A stretch of 15,364 nt of DNA, taken from assembly GCA_023459095.1 (NCBI GenBank), contig JAEWVQ010000147.1, positions 1 through 15,364 of the forward strand. The letters run 5' to 3'. Shown in pieces: positions 5,715-12,991 of the stretch. Position 1 is the first letter of the stretch. Each line of letters opens with the position of its first letter. The stretch is from Pseudomonadota bacterium (GTDB lineage Bacteria > Pseudomonadota > Gammaproteobacteria > Burkholderiales > Rhodocyclaceae). The position numbers were made by a program, and so were the translations under genes. The notes under the pieces are model-generated. The model worked only from the letters and a program-made list of their open reading frames with translations, was not told the origin of the DNA and ran no database searches.

Positions 5715-8339
5715 ATGAAAAACGCCGCCTCACTCGCCTACCGACTGCTCATTGCGCTCGCTCTCGCCAGCGCGGTCGCCGTCGCCCAGTACTGGCTGTG
5801 GCAGCATTTCAACCGCGGCTCCGAGTTCATCGGCGCGACGCAGAGCATCAAGGGTTTCGCCTACAACGGCTTCCAGCGCGACCAGGGGCCGCAGAAGGGT
5901 CTGTTCCCTACCACCGAGCAGCTCGCCACCGACCTCGACCTGCTCGCACGCTCGGCCGACGGTCTGCGCACCTATGGCGTCAACGACATGCCGGCGCTGC
6001 TCGACCTGGCCGGCGAGCGCGACATGCTGGTGACCGCAGGGGCCTGGCTCGACCCCGACCTCGAGAAGAACGAGCGTGAGATCGCCGCACTCATCGCCGC
6101 GGCGAAGACGATGCGCCACGTCGAACGCGTGATGGTCGGCAACGAGTCCATCCTGCGCGGCGACCTCGAGGTCGCCGAGGTCATCGGCTACCTCGACCGC
6201 GTCCGCAAGGCCGTGCGCAAGCCGGCCTCGACCGCCGAGCCCTGGCACGTGTGGCTGAAGAACCCGGAACTGGCGAAGCACGTCGATTACATCACCGTGC
6301 ACCTGCTGCCCTATCACGAGGGCGTGCCGGTGGAGGCGGCGGTCGAGTACGCCTTCCAGCGCTACGACGAACTGGTGAAGGCGTTTCCGAAGAAGAAGAT
6401 CGTGATCGGCGAGATCGGCTGGCCGAGCCGCGGCCCGGTGATCGGCGCCGCGGTGCCTTCGCTCGACAACGAGGCCCGTTTCATCCGCGAGTTCCTCGCC
6501 CATCCGCGCACCGCCCGCCTCGACTATTTCCTGATGGAAGCGATCGACCAGCCGTGGAAGGTCGATTTCGAGGGCTGGGCGGGACCCTACTGGGGCATGT
6601 TCAACGCCGACCGCGAACCGAAGTTCGCCCTCGAAGGCCTCGTCGAGCGCGATCCGCACTGGTCGAAGAAGGCGAGCAATGCCGCGGTGATCGCGTTCGC
6701 GCCGATGTTCCTGGCGATCTTCTTCCTGCCCGGCTGGAGCATCGTCGGTCGCCTGTTCATCGCGGCGATGATCCAGGCCTGCGTGTCGACGCTGATCGTG
6801 GGCATCAACGTGCCGGTCGATTACTACCTCACCCAGCGCGACCTGATCGGTCTCGCCATGCTGATCGCCGCCACGGTGATGACCGCCGCCGTGCTGCTGT
6901 CGCACGGCTTCGAGTTCGGCGAGATCCTGTTCAAGCGCCAGTGGCACCGCCGCTTCATGCCGCTGCCGCCGCACGCCCCGGAGAACCAGCCCTTCGTCTC
7001 CATCCACCTTGCCTGTCACAACGAGCCGCCGGAAATGGTGATCGCCACCATCGACAGCCTGGCCAAGCTCAACTACAGCAATTTCGAAGTCCTCATCCTC
7101 GACAACAACACCAAGGACGAGGCCAAGTGGAAGCCGCTGGAGGCACGCTGCGCCGAACTCGGCCCGCGCTTCCGCTTCTTCCATCTGATGGACTGGCCGG
7201 GCTTCAAGGCCGGCGCACTCAACTACGGCCTTGAGGTCACCGATCCGCGCGCCGAGGTGGTGGGCGTGGTCGATGCCGACTACGTGGTCGATCCCGACTG
7301 GCTGGCCGTGCTGATCCCGCACTTCGACAAGCCCGACGTCGCCGTGGTGCAGGCCCCGCAGGCCCACCGCGACTGGGAGACGCATCCGTTCCGCCGCATG
7401 TGCAACTGGGAGTTCGAGGGCTTCTTCCGCATCGGCATGCACCACCGCAACGAGCGCAACGCGCTCATCCAGCACGGCACCATGACCCTGGTGCGCCGCC
7501 TGGCGCTCGAGGAAGTCGGCGGCTGGTCGGAATGGTGCATCTGCGAGGACACAGAACTCGGCCTGCGCCTGATCGAGAAGGGCTACGACACGCGCTATGT
7601 CGACCACATCCTCGGCCGCGGCCTGACCCCGTCTGACTTCGCCGCGATCAAGAGCCAGCGCTTCCGCTGGGCGTTCGGCGCGATGCAGATCCTCAAGGCC
7701 CACCTGCCGCACATGATCGGCAAGAGCACGCTCAACCTCGCCCAGCGCTACCACTTCCTCACCGGCTGGTTCGCCTGGCTGGGTGATGCGCTGCAACTGG
7801 TGTTCGCCTTCGGCAGCCTGCTGTGGACGCTGGGCATTCTCGCCTTTCCGAAGGCCTTCGGCCTGCCGGTGACCGCGCTCGCCCTGCCCATCCTCGGCTT
7901 CATGGCGTTCAAGGCCGCGCTTGGCCCGATTCTTTACCGCCGCACCATGGATTGCCCGTGGAAGGACATCCTCGGCGCCTCGGTGCTGTCGGTCGGCCTC
8001 GCCCATGCGATCGCACGCGGCGTATTCACCGGCCTGGTGAAGAAAAAGGGCGTGTTCGTGGTCACCCCCAAGGGCTGGAAGGCCAAGGGCGCGCTCGCCT
8101 TCTTCGGCCCGATCCGCGAGGAGATTCTGCTGCTGCTGGCGCTGCTGCTCGGAGCGATATCATTGGTCGCGCTGCGCGGCGCCAACGACCTCGAGACCCA
8201 GTTGTGGGTCGGCATCCTCGGCCTGCAGTGCATTCCCTACGTCGCCGCGATCGCCTGTCAGGTGGCGGCCTACATGCCGGAACGTGCCCTGCCGGCAAAG
8301 AGCGCCGCGCCGGGCCAACTGGAGACCGGCCAGGCCTGA
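5715..8339 (+). CDS. NdvB-like GH17-GT2 fusion: beta-glucan synthase/transglycosylase
   Basis: This 874-residue inner-membrane protein starts with a signal anchor (about residues 8-28). A GH17 domain follows (about 38-320), with acid/base Glu144 in VGNESILRG and nucleophile Glu233 in IGEIGWPS. Three membrane segments (about 325-400) precede a processive GT2 domain (about 425-660): SIHLACHNEPPE, DAD at 520-522, the catalytic-base Asp612 in CEDTELG, and QRFRW at 648-652. Several more membrane segments close the chain. Known relatives are Pseudomonas and Azotobacter NdvB proteins, whose GH17 domains act as beta-1,3-glucan transglycosylases. The likely job is making a beta-1,3-glucan from UDP-glucose in the cytoplasm and branching or cyclising it in the periplasm. 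ATG 5715 is chosen because it gives a compact signal anchor; a GTG at 5649 is in frame. Neither has a Shine-Dalgarno sequence. Polymer and linkage are inference. Confidence 0.9.
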   Translation: MKNAASLAYRLLIALALASAVAVAQYWLWQHFNRGSEFIGATQSIKGFAYNGFQRDQGPQKGLFPTTEQLATDLDLLARSADGLRTYGVNDMPALLDLAGERDMLVTAGAWLDPDLEKNEREIAALIAAAKTMRHVERVMVGNESILRGDLEVAEVIGYLDRVRKAVRKPASTAEPWHVWLKNPELAKHVDYITVHLLPYHEGVPVEAAVEYAFQRYDELVKAFPKKKIVIGEIGWPSRGPVIGAAVPSLDNEARFIREFLAHPRTARLDYFLMEAIDQPWKVDFEGWAGPYWGMFNADREPKFALEGLVERDPHWSKKASNAAVIAFAPMFLAIFFLPGWSIVGRLFIAAMIQACVSTLIVGINVPVDYYLTQRDLIGLAMLIAATVMTAAVLLSHGFEFGEILFKRQWHRRFMPLPPHAPENQPFVSIHLACHNEPPEMVIATIDSLAKLNYSNFEVLILDNNTKDEAKWKPLEARCAELGPRFRFFHLMDWPGFKAGALNYGLEVTDPRAEVVGVVDADYVVDPDWLAVLIPHFDKPDVAVVQAPQAHRDWETHPFRRMCNWEFEGFFRIGMHHRNERNALIQHGTMTLVRRLALEEVGGWSEWCICEDTELGLRLIEKGYDTRYVDHILGRGLTPSDFAAIKSQRFRWAFGAMQILKAHLPHMIGKSTLNLAQRYHFLTGWFAWLGDALQLVFAFGSLLWTLGILAFPKAFGLPVTALALPILGFMAFKAALGPILYRRTMDCPWKDILGASVLSVGLAHAIARGVFTGLVKKKGVFVVTPKGWKAKGALAFFGPIREEILLLLALLLGAISLVALRGANDLETQLWVGILGLQCIPYVAAIACQVAAYMPERALPAKSAAPGQLETGQA

Positions 8340-8376
8340 CCCGGCCGCCGCCGCACATCCGCTTCCAGCCTTCCCC

Positions 8377-8406
8377 GCAACGCCATGCCGCCGCGCATGG
8401 CGTTGC
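8377..8406. terminator. stem-loop between convergent GH17-GT2 and finR genes
   Basis: A perfect 12-bp inverted repeat (GCAACGCCATGC / GCATGGCGTTGC) encloses the loop CGCCGC, 38 bases after the GH17-GT2 stop codon and 39 bases before the end of finR. It can serve both strands. Only a short CGTTT follows on the plus strand, so the U tract is weak. Confidence 0.7.
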
Positions 8407-8444
8407 CGTTTGCGGCGTCCGGCGCAGCGCTCTCGGCCTGAGCG

Positions 8445-9371
8445 TCAGGGCACCGGCGGCAGCGCAATGTCGTGGCTGCGGCTCACCCCCACGGTGAGCG
8501 CGCGGCAATCGTCGAGAAACGCGCGGATCGCTGCGGTGTGGTGCTTGCCGCGATGCCACACGAACTGAAAGCTGCGCCGCAGATCGAGCTCGGGAGTTTC
8601 CACCGCCACCAGGCTGCCGCGGCGGAACGCATCGCGCAGCGCCAGGCGCGAGATGCAGCCCACCCCCAGGCCGCTTTCCACCGCGCGCTTGATCGCCTCG
8701 GTGTGCTCCAGTTCGAGACGCACCGCCAGCCCCCCGTGCCAGTGGCGCAACGCCTGTTCCAGCGTGTCGCGCGTGCCGGAGCCGCGTTCGCGCAGGATCC
8801 ACGGCTCGCGTGCGAGTTCCTGCAGCGAGGCCACGCCGCGCGCGGCGAGCGCGTGCGAAGGCGCGCAGAACACCACCAGTTCGTCCTCCACCCAGGGCTC
8901 GACCTCCACTTCCGGATCGCGTACCACGCCCTCGACAAAACCGAGGTCGATCTCGTATCGGCTTACCAACCCGACCACGGTCGCCGTGTTATGCACCTGC
9001 AACTGCACCCGGCTCTCCGGGTTGCGCTGCAAAAAGCCGGCAATGAGCAGCGGCGCGAGGTAATTACCGATGGTCAGCGTCGCCCCCACGCGCAGATTGC
9101 CGAGCCCCCGCTCGCCGCGCAGCAGGGCTTCGATCTCCTCGGCGCGATCGAGCAGCTCGACCGCCCGCGGCAACAGCAGCCGGCCTTGCTCGTTGAGGCG
9201 CAGCCGGCGGCCGTGGCGATCGAACAGCTGTTGCGCGAACTGGTTCTCAAGCTCGGCGAGCGCGCCACTGGTGGCTGACTGCGACAGATTGAGCGTTTCC
9301 GCAGCACGCGACACGTTCTCGCTGCGGGCGATGGCAACGAAGGCCTCGAGCTGGCGCAAGGTGTATCGCAT
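8445..9371 (-). CDS. finR: LysR-family transcriptional regulator, FinR-like
   Basis: This 308-residue regulator has an N-terminal winged helix-turn-helix (about residues 1-62; LRQLEAFVAIARSENVSRAA, then LNLSQSATSGALAELE) and a two-lobed effector domain (about 90-295). It is divergent from fpr with 98 bp between start codons. In Pseudomonas, FinR is a LysR protein of about this length, divergent from fpr, which it activates under superoxide or related redox stress. Arrangement and sizes match here, so the symbol is given by analogy; the effector domain itself shows no ligand-specific residue I can read. The ATG at 9371 is the first in frame, with a GGA-containing ribosome site. It most likely controls fpr and itself from the intergenic dyads. 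The gene ends convergently at the hairpin shared with the glucan gene. Confidence 0.85.
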   Translation of the reverse strand: MRYTLRQLEAFVAIARSENVSRAAETLNLSQSATSGALAELENQFAQQLFDRHGRRLRLNEQGRLLLPRAVELLDRAEEIEALLRGERGLGNLRVGATLTIGNYLAPLLIAGFLQRNPESRVQLQVHNTATVVGLVSRYEIDLGFVEGVVRDPEVEVEPWVEDELVVFCAPSHALAARGVASLQELAREPWILRERGSGTRDTLEQALRHWHGGLAVRLELEHTEAIKRAVESGLGVGCISRLALRDAFRRGSLVAVETPELDLRRSFQFVWHRGKHHTAAIRAFLDDCRALTVGVSRSHDIALPPVP

Positions 9372-9390
9372 ACCTGTTTTTCCGTTTAAC

Positions 9391-9419
9391 GATATCGAAA
9401 TTATCCACTATTCCGGTAA
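9391..9419. promoter_or_regulatory. candidate FinR operator region
   Basis: This AT-rich patch in the finR-fpr gap contains two imperfect dyads: GATA-N7-TATC (9391-9405), which overlaps the 8-bp palindrome CGATATCG (9390-9397), and TTA-N13-TAA (9401-9419). It lies just upstream of the fpr -10-like element, where a LysR activator would be expected to bind. Assignment to FinR rests on position only. Confidence 0.45.
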
Positions 9420-9430
9420 GGCGGACGCCA

Positions 9431-9436
9431 TAAAAT
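9431..9436 (+). promoter_or_regulatory. -10-like element TAAAAT of fpr, inside a dyad
   Basis: TAAAAT lies 34 bases before the fpr ATG. It sits in the centre of an inverted repeat GCCAT-AAA-ATGGC (9427-9439). No -35 box is present at 17 bp, which fits a promoter that needs an activator such as the divergent LysR protein. Confidence 0.5.
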
Positions 9437-9469
9437 GGCCGCCATCCATCCAGGCGGAACCCAGCCACC

Positions 9470-10246
9470 ATGAGCAATCTGAACCAGGAACGCGTCCTCA
9501 GCGTGCATCACTGGAACGACACGCTGTTCAGCTTCAAAGTCACCCGCGATCCCGGCCTGCGCTTCGAGAACGGCCAGTTCGTCATGATCGGGCTCGAGGT
9601 CAACGGCCGCCCGTTGACCCGCGCCTACAGCATCGCCAGCCCCAACTACGAAGAGCACCTCGAGTTCTTCAGCATCAAGGTGCCCGACGGCCCGCTCACC
9701 TCGCGCCTCCAACACCTGCGCGAAGGCGACCCGATCATCATCAGCAAGAAGCCGACCGGCACCCTGGTGCTGCACGACCTCAACCCCGGCAAGCACCTCT
9801 ACCTGTTCTCCACCGGCACTGGCCTGGCGCCGTTCATGAGCGTTATCCAGGACCCGGAAACCTACGAGCGCTTCGAGAAGGTGGTGCTGATCCACGGCGT
9901 GCGCTACCTCTCCGAGCTCGCCTACGCCGACTTCATCGAGCACCAGCTGCCGCGCAACGAGTTCTTCGGTGACGCGGTGCGCGACAAGCTGATCTACTAC
10001 CCGACGGTCACGCGCGAGCCGTTCCGCAACAACGGCCGCCTCACCGACCTCATCGAATCGGGCAAACTCGCCCAGGACATCGGCCTGCCCGACCTCGACC
10101 CCGCGCACGACCGCGTGATGATCTGCGGCAGCCCGGCGATGCTCAAGGACTCGTGCGATCTGCTCGACCGCCGCGGCTTCAAGATCTCCAAGCGCATCGG
10201 CGAACCCGGCGACTACGTCATCGAACGCGCCTTCGTCGAGAAGTAG
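9470..10246 (+). CDS. fpr: ferredoxin--NADP(+) reductase, bacterial subclass
   Basis: This 258-residue flavoprotein transfers electrons between NADPH and ferredoxin or flavodoxin in the cytoplasm. The FAD-binding barrel (about residues 1-100) has RAYSIASPNYEEHLEFF, and PDGPLTSRLQ completes the FAD pocket. The NADP domain has STGTGLAPFMS and VMICGSPAML. The chain ends GDYVIERAFVEK, the short C-terminus typical of the Azotobacter/Pseudomonas-type Fpr rather than the plant type with a terminal tyrosine. Length equals the family norm. The ATG at 9470 has GGCGGA about 11 bases upstream. The divergent finR gene implies redox-stress control. nadC, 90 bp downstream, has its own promoter-like element, so fpr may be monocistronic, although no hairpin was found between them. 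Confidence 0.96.
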   Translation: MSNLNQERVLSVHHWNDTLFSFKVTRDPGLRFENGQFVMIGLEVNGRPLTRAYSIASPNYEEHLEFFSIKVPDGPLTSRLQHLREGDPIIISKKPTGTLVLHDLNPGKHLYLFSTGTGLAPFMSVIQDPETYERFEKVVLIHGVRYLSELAYADFIEHQLPRNEFFGDAVRDKLIYYPTVTREPFRNNGRLTDLIESGKLAQDIGLPDLDPAHDRVMICGSPAMLKDSCDLLDRRGFKISKRIGEPGDYVIERAFVEK

Positions 10247-10297
10247 GCGCCCCGCCCTGCCCGCTTTCGCGCCCTCGGCGGTGCGCGCGGCGCGCGG

Positions 10298-10306
10298 TGC
10301 TAGAAT
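10298..10306 (+). promoter_or_regulatory. extended -10 promoter TGCTAGAAT of nadC
   Basis: TGC-TAGAAT is an extended -10 element (TGn directly before a 5/6 match to TATAAT), 31 bases before the nadC ATG. The hexamer 17 bp upstream is GCGGTG, unlike TTGACA, so the TG extension probably compensates. This is the best promoter match in the window. Confidence 0.6.
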
Positions 10307-10336
10307 CGCCGCCTGCCCAATCAGGAACGGACCGCC

Positions 10337-11185
10337 ATGATCATCTCCGACCAGCTTCGCGTGGAAATCCAGCGCAACGTCGCCGCCTCGCTCGCCGAGG
10401 ACATCGGCACCGGCGACCTCACCGCCCAGCTGGTCGCCGCCGACTCCGAGGCGCGCGGCCGGGTGATCAGCCGCGAGCACGCCATCATCTGCGGCACCGC
10501 CTGGTTCGACGCCGCATTCGCCGCGCTCAGCCCGACCGCGAACGTGCTGTGGCACGTGCGCGACGGCGAAAAGGTCGAGCCCGGCCAGCCGCTGTGCGAC
10601 ATCGACGCGCTCGCCCGCGTGCTGCTCACCGCCGAGCGCACCGCGCTCAACTTCCTCCAGCTGCTCTCCGGCACCGCCACCGTCACCCGCCGCTTCGTCG
10701 ATGCGGTCGCCGGCACCCGGGCGAAGATCGTCGACACCCGCAAGACCCTGCCCGGCCTGCGCCTGGCACAGAAGTACGCGGTCGCGGTCGGCGGCGGTAC
10801 CAATCACCGCGTCGGCCTCTACGACGGCATCCTGATCAAGGAAAACCACATCATCGCCGCCGGCGGCATCCGCCCGGTGGTCGAGCAGGCGCGCCGCCTC
10901 GCCTCCGCCAACGTGTTCATCGAGGTCGAGGTGGAGAGTCTGGACGAGCTGCGCGAGGCGCTCGACGCCGGCGTGACCATGATCCTGCTCGACAACATGA
11001 GCCTGGACGAAATGCGCGAGGCCGTGCGCATCACCGCCGGCCGCGCCGAACTCGAGGCCTCGGGCGGCGTGAGCCTGGAGCGGGTGCGCGAAATCGCCGA
11101 AACCGGCGTGGATCGCATTTCGATCGGCACTCTGACCAAGGACGTGCGCGCCCTCGACCTGTCGCTGCGCCACATCGAGGACTGA
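10337..11185 (+). CDS. nadC: nicotinate-nucleotide diphosphorylase (quinolinate phosphoribosyltransferase)
   Basis: This 282-residue enzyme converts quinolinate and PRPP into nicotinate mononucleotide, CO2 and PPi, the last committed step of de novo NAD synthesis. Family markers are AEDIGTGDLTAQL near the N-terminus, ERTALNFLQLLSGTAT, the active-site stretch VDTRKTLPGLRLAQKYAV with Arg and Lys for phosphate and quinolinate binding, GGGTNHRVGLYDGILIKENH, and the barrel strands IEVEVESL, ILLDNMS and EASGGVSL. Length is normal and all motifs are intact. AGGAACGGA before the ATG at 10337 is a good ribosome site. No nadA or nadB is in the window, so the gene stands alone between fpr and the convergent thrC. 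A strong hairpin 57 bases after the stop codon ends the transcript. Confidence 0.97.
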   Translation: MIISDQLRVEIQRNVAASLAEDIGTGDLTAQLVAADSEARGRVISREHAIICGTAWFDAAFAALSPTANVLWHVRDGEKVEPGQPLCDIDALARVLLTAERTALNFLQLLSGTATVTRRFVDAVAGTRAKIVDTRKTLPGLRLAQKYAVAVGGGTNHRVGLYDGILIKENHIIAAGGIRPVVEQARRLASANVFIEVEVESLDELREALDAGVTMILLDNMSLDEMREAVRITAGRAELEASGGVSLERVREIAETGVDRISIGTLTKDVRALDLSLRHIED

Positions 11186-11241
11186 CGGCAGGGGCCGACG
11201 CGCGGCCGCTGCCTGCGGCGCATCAGCCCCCTTCAACGCAA

Positions 11242-11277
11242 CGCGGCCGCCGCGCCCCGAGAGGCGCGGCGGCCGCG
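11242..11277. terminator. 15-bp-stem hairpin between convergent nadC and thrC
   Basis: A perfect 15-bp GC-only inverted repeat (CGCGGCCGCCGCGCC and its complement) encloses the loop CCGAGA. It lies between the 3' ends of nadC and thrC and can act on both strands. Only GTTTA follows on the plus strand. A small second dyad (CCGTTT-ACGG-AAACGG, 11279-11294) lies between it and the thrC stop codon. Confidence 0.75.
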
Positions 11278-11296
11278 GCCGTTTACGGAAACGGAC

Positions 11297-12754
11297 TCAG
11301 ACGCGCTCGGCGATGAAGCGCTTCACCGCCTCCACGTCGGGGGCCATCACCTCGACCCGCTGCGGCAGCTTCTCGATGCCCTCGAGGTCGGCGGGACGCT
11401 CCGGATCGCGGCCCAGCGCTTCCTGGATGGTTTCGGCGAACTTCACCGGCTGCGCGGTCTCCAGCACCAGCAGCGGCACCCCGGCGGGCAGCTCGGCGGC
11501 ACGTTCGGCGGCCACCTTGAGGCCGTCGGCGGTATGGGTATCGACCATCACGCCGTAATCCGCCCAGACGCGGCGGATGGTGGCGAGGCGGTCGGCGTGG
11601 GTGCTGCATCCCGAGACGAAGGCGAAATCACCCAGGCGGGCAAAGTGCGGGGTCTGCGACAGGTCGAAAGCGCCGCCGCCATCGACCGCCTTCCACAACT
11701 CGGCGACCGCCGCCGGATCGCGGCCAACGAGGTCGAAGACGAAGCGCTCGAAGTTCGACGCCTTGGAGATGTCCATCGACGGGCTGGAGGTGACGTGGGT
11801 CTCCGCGGTCTTGCGCGGACGATAGACCCCGGTGCGGAAAAACTCGTCGAGCACGTCGTTTTCGTTGGTGGCAAGGATCAGCTTCGCCACCGGCAGGCCC
11901 ATCTGGCGGGCGATGTGGCCGGCACAGATGTTGCCGAAGTTGCCAGACGGCACGCAGAACGCGACCTGCTGGTCGTTGTTCGCGGTGGCGGCGAAATAGC
12001 CCTTGAAGTAGTACACCACCTGCGCCGCAACCCGCGCCCAGTTGATCGAGTTGACCGCGCCGATCTTGTACTTGGCCTTGAAGGCATGGTCGTTGGACAC
12101 CGCCTTCACGATGTCCTGGGCGTCGTCGAACATGCCGGTGACGGCGATGTTGAAGATGTTCTCGTCCTGCAGCGAGTACATCTGCGCACGCTGGAAGGCG
12201 CTCATCTTGCCGTGCGGCGACAGCATGAACACGCGCACGCCGTGCTTGCCGCGCATCGCGTATTCGGCGGCCGAACCGGTGTCGCCCGAGGTCGCGCCGA
12301 GGATGTTGAGGGTCTCGCCGCGCTTCTCCAGCACATACTCGAACAGGTTGCCGAGGAGCTGCATCGCCATGTCCTTGAACGCCAGCGTCGGACCGTTGGA
12401 GAGTTCGAGCAGGCCGAGCTTGCCCGGCTCCAGCCAGCGCACCGGGGTGATCGCCGCCGCCTCGTCGCCGGCGCGGGTGTGGCAATACACCTCGGCGGTG
12501 TAGGTCTTGTCGCAGATCGCCTTCAGGTCGGCGGCGGGGATGTCGGTGATGAAGCGCGACAGGACGGCGTAGGCGAGTTCGGCATACGACAGCGAACGCC
12601 AGGCGTCGAGTTCGGCGCGGCTCACCTGCGGGTAGTGCTCCGGCAGGTAAAGGCCGCCATCGGGCGCCAGGCCGCCGAGCAGGATGTCGCAGAACTCGGG
12701 ATTGGCACCATCGGCGGATTGGGCGGCACGGCCACGGGTGGAGATGTACTTCAC
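11297..12754 (-). CDS. thrC: threonine synthase
   Basis: This 485-residue PLP enzyme converts O-phosphohomoserine to threonine and phosphate in the cytoplasm. The N-terminus KYISTRG followed by GLAPDGGLYLPEHYP is typical of the longer, fungal/proteobacterial ThrC class. The PLP-binding lysine is Lys127 in GPTLAFKDMAMQLLGN. GATSGDTGSAAEYAMRGK and VPSGNFGNICAG bind phosphate and substrate. The start is GTG at 12754, with GAGGA six to seven bases upstream, and matches the usual M-KYISTRG beginning of the family; the longer in-frame ATG at 12802 would add 16 residues that do not look like ThrC. The homoserine dehydrogenase gene often found beside thrC is not adjacent; the next gene upstream is divergent. 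The end is convergent with nadC and shares its hairpin. Confidence 0.97.
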   Translation of the reverse strand: MKYISTRGRAAQSADGANPEFCDILLGGLAPDGGLYLPEHYPQVSRAELDAWRSLSYAELAYAVLSRFITDIPAADLKAICDKTYTAEVYCHTRAGDEAAAITPVRWLEPGKLGLLELSNGPTLAFKDMAMQLLGNLFEYVLEKRGETLNILGATSGDTGSAAEYAMRGKHGVRVFMLSPHGKMSAFQRAQMYSLQDENIFNIAVTGMFDDAQDIVKAVSNDHAFKAKYKIGAVNSINWARVAAQVVYYFKGYFAATANNDQQVAFCVPSGNFGNICAGHIARQMGLPVAKLILATNENDVLDEFFRTGVYRPRKTAETHVTSSPSMDISKASNFERFVFDLVGRDPAAVAELWKAVDGGGAFDLSQTPHFARLGDFAFVSGCSTHADRLATIRRVWADYGVMVDTHTADGLKVAAERAAELPAGVPLLVLETAQPVKFAETIQEALGRDPERPADLEGIEKLPQRVEVMAPDVEAVKRFIAERV

Positions 12755-12987
12755 GGGGTATCCTCGGAATCGACAGGGTTCAGTGCCGGCGACGCGGCGC
12801 AAAGGCGAGAGTTTAACGAAAGGCCGCGCCGCGCGCTGCCGGGCATGCGCACCGCGAAGCGGCTACACTCTGCGCACGGCGCAGCCCCGGGCCGCGCCCG
12901 CTCGGCGGGCCGCCGCCCCGCACCGTCTTCGTTCACCGGACACCTCTCGATGACCGCCCCCACGCCACCACCGGAGCCGAAACCACC
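12755..12987. other. intergenic region between divergent thrC and the histidine kinase gene
   Basis: This 233-bp gap must hold promoters for both directions. On the minus strand, TTAAACT (rc of 12813-12819) is a weak -10 candidate for thrC. On the plus strand, TACACT (12864-12869) is a candidate for the kinase operon. The rest is GC-rich, with a 13-codon proline-rich frame at 12950-12991. No strong hairpin was seen. Confidence 0.4.
12864..12869 (+). promoter_or_regulatory. -10-like element TACACT upstream of the kinase operon
   Basis: GGCTACACTCTGCGC has the same layout as the TAGAAT/TAGACT elements elsewhere in the window: a 4/6 match to TATAAT followed by a GC-rich discriminator. It lies 124 bases before the kinase ATG and 86 bases before the short proline-rich frame. 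No -35 box is seen. Confidence 0.35.
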
Positions 12988-12991
12988 ATGA
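12950..12991 (+). CDS. possible 13-residue proline-rich leader peptide
   Basis: ATG at 12950 opens a frame reading MTAPTPPPEPKPP, whose TGA overlaps the kinase ATG as ATGA. Seven of 13 residues are proline, with a PPP run and a terminal PP before the stop codon, which are known slow-translation, EF-P-dependent contexts. The overlap would permit translational coupling to the kinase. There is no clear Shine-Dalgarno sequence before this ATG, and the frame is short enough to be chance in GC-rich DNA. Confidence 0.3.
   Translation: MTAPTPPPEPKPP

Noticed and set aside
5534..6079. Plus-strand frame of 181 codons across the leader and the start of the GH17-GT2 gene
   Set aside because: Most of it overlaps the synthase out of frame with Arg/Pro-rich sequence, and no ribosome site precedes it.
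5730..8006. Open frame of 758 codons on the minus strand opposite the GH17-GT2 gene
   Set aside because: It mirrors the real gene codon by codon, has a His/Glu/Asp/Val-rich composition typical of antisense frames in GC-rich DNA, and has no domain or ribosome site.
9401..9409. DnaA-box-like TTATCCACT
   Set aside because: It is one mismatch from TTATCCACA, but it is single, lies in the finR-fpr control region, and has no replication gene or box cluster near it.
9401..11236. Open frame of 611 codons on the minus strand opposite fpr and nadC
   Set aside because: It runs antisense through two well-recognised genes and the gap between them, with low-complexity Ala/Gly/Asp/Val sequence; it is an artefact of high GC.
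11534..12991. Open frame of 485 codons on the plus strand opposite thrC
   Set aside because: It is antisense to threonine synthase with no domain. Only its last 14 codons, outside thrC, were kept as a possible leader peptide.
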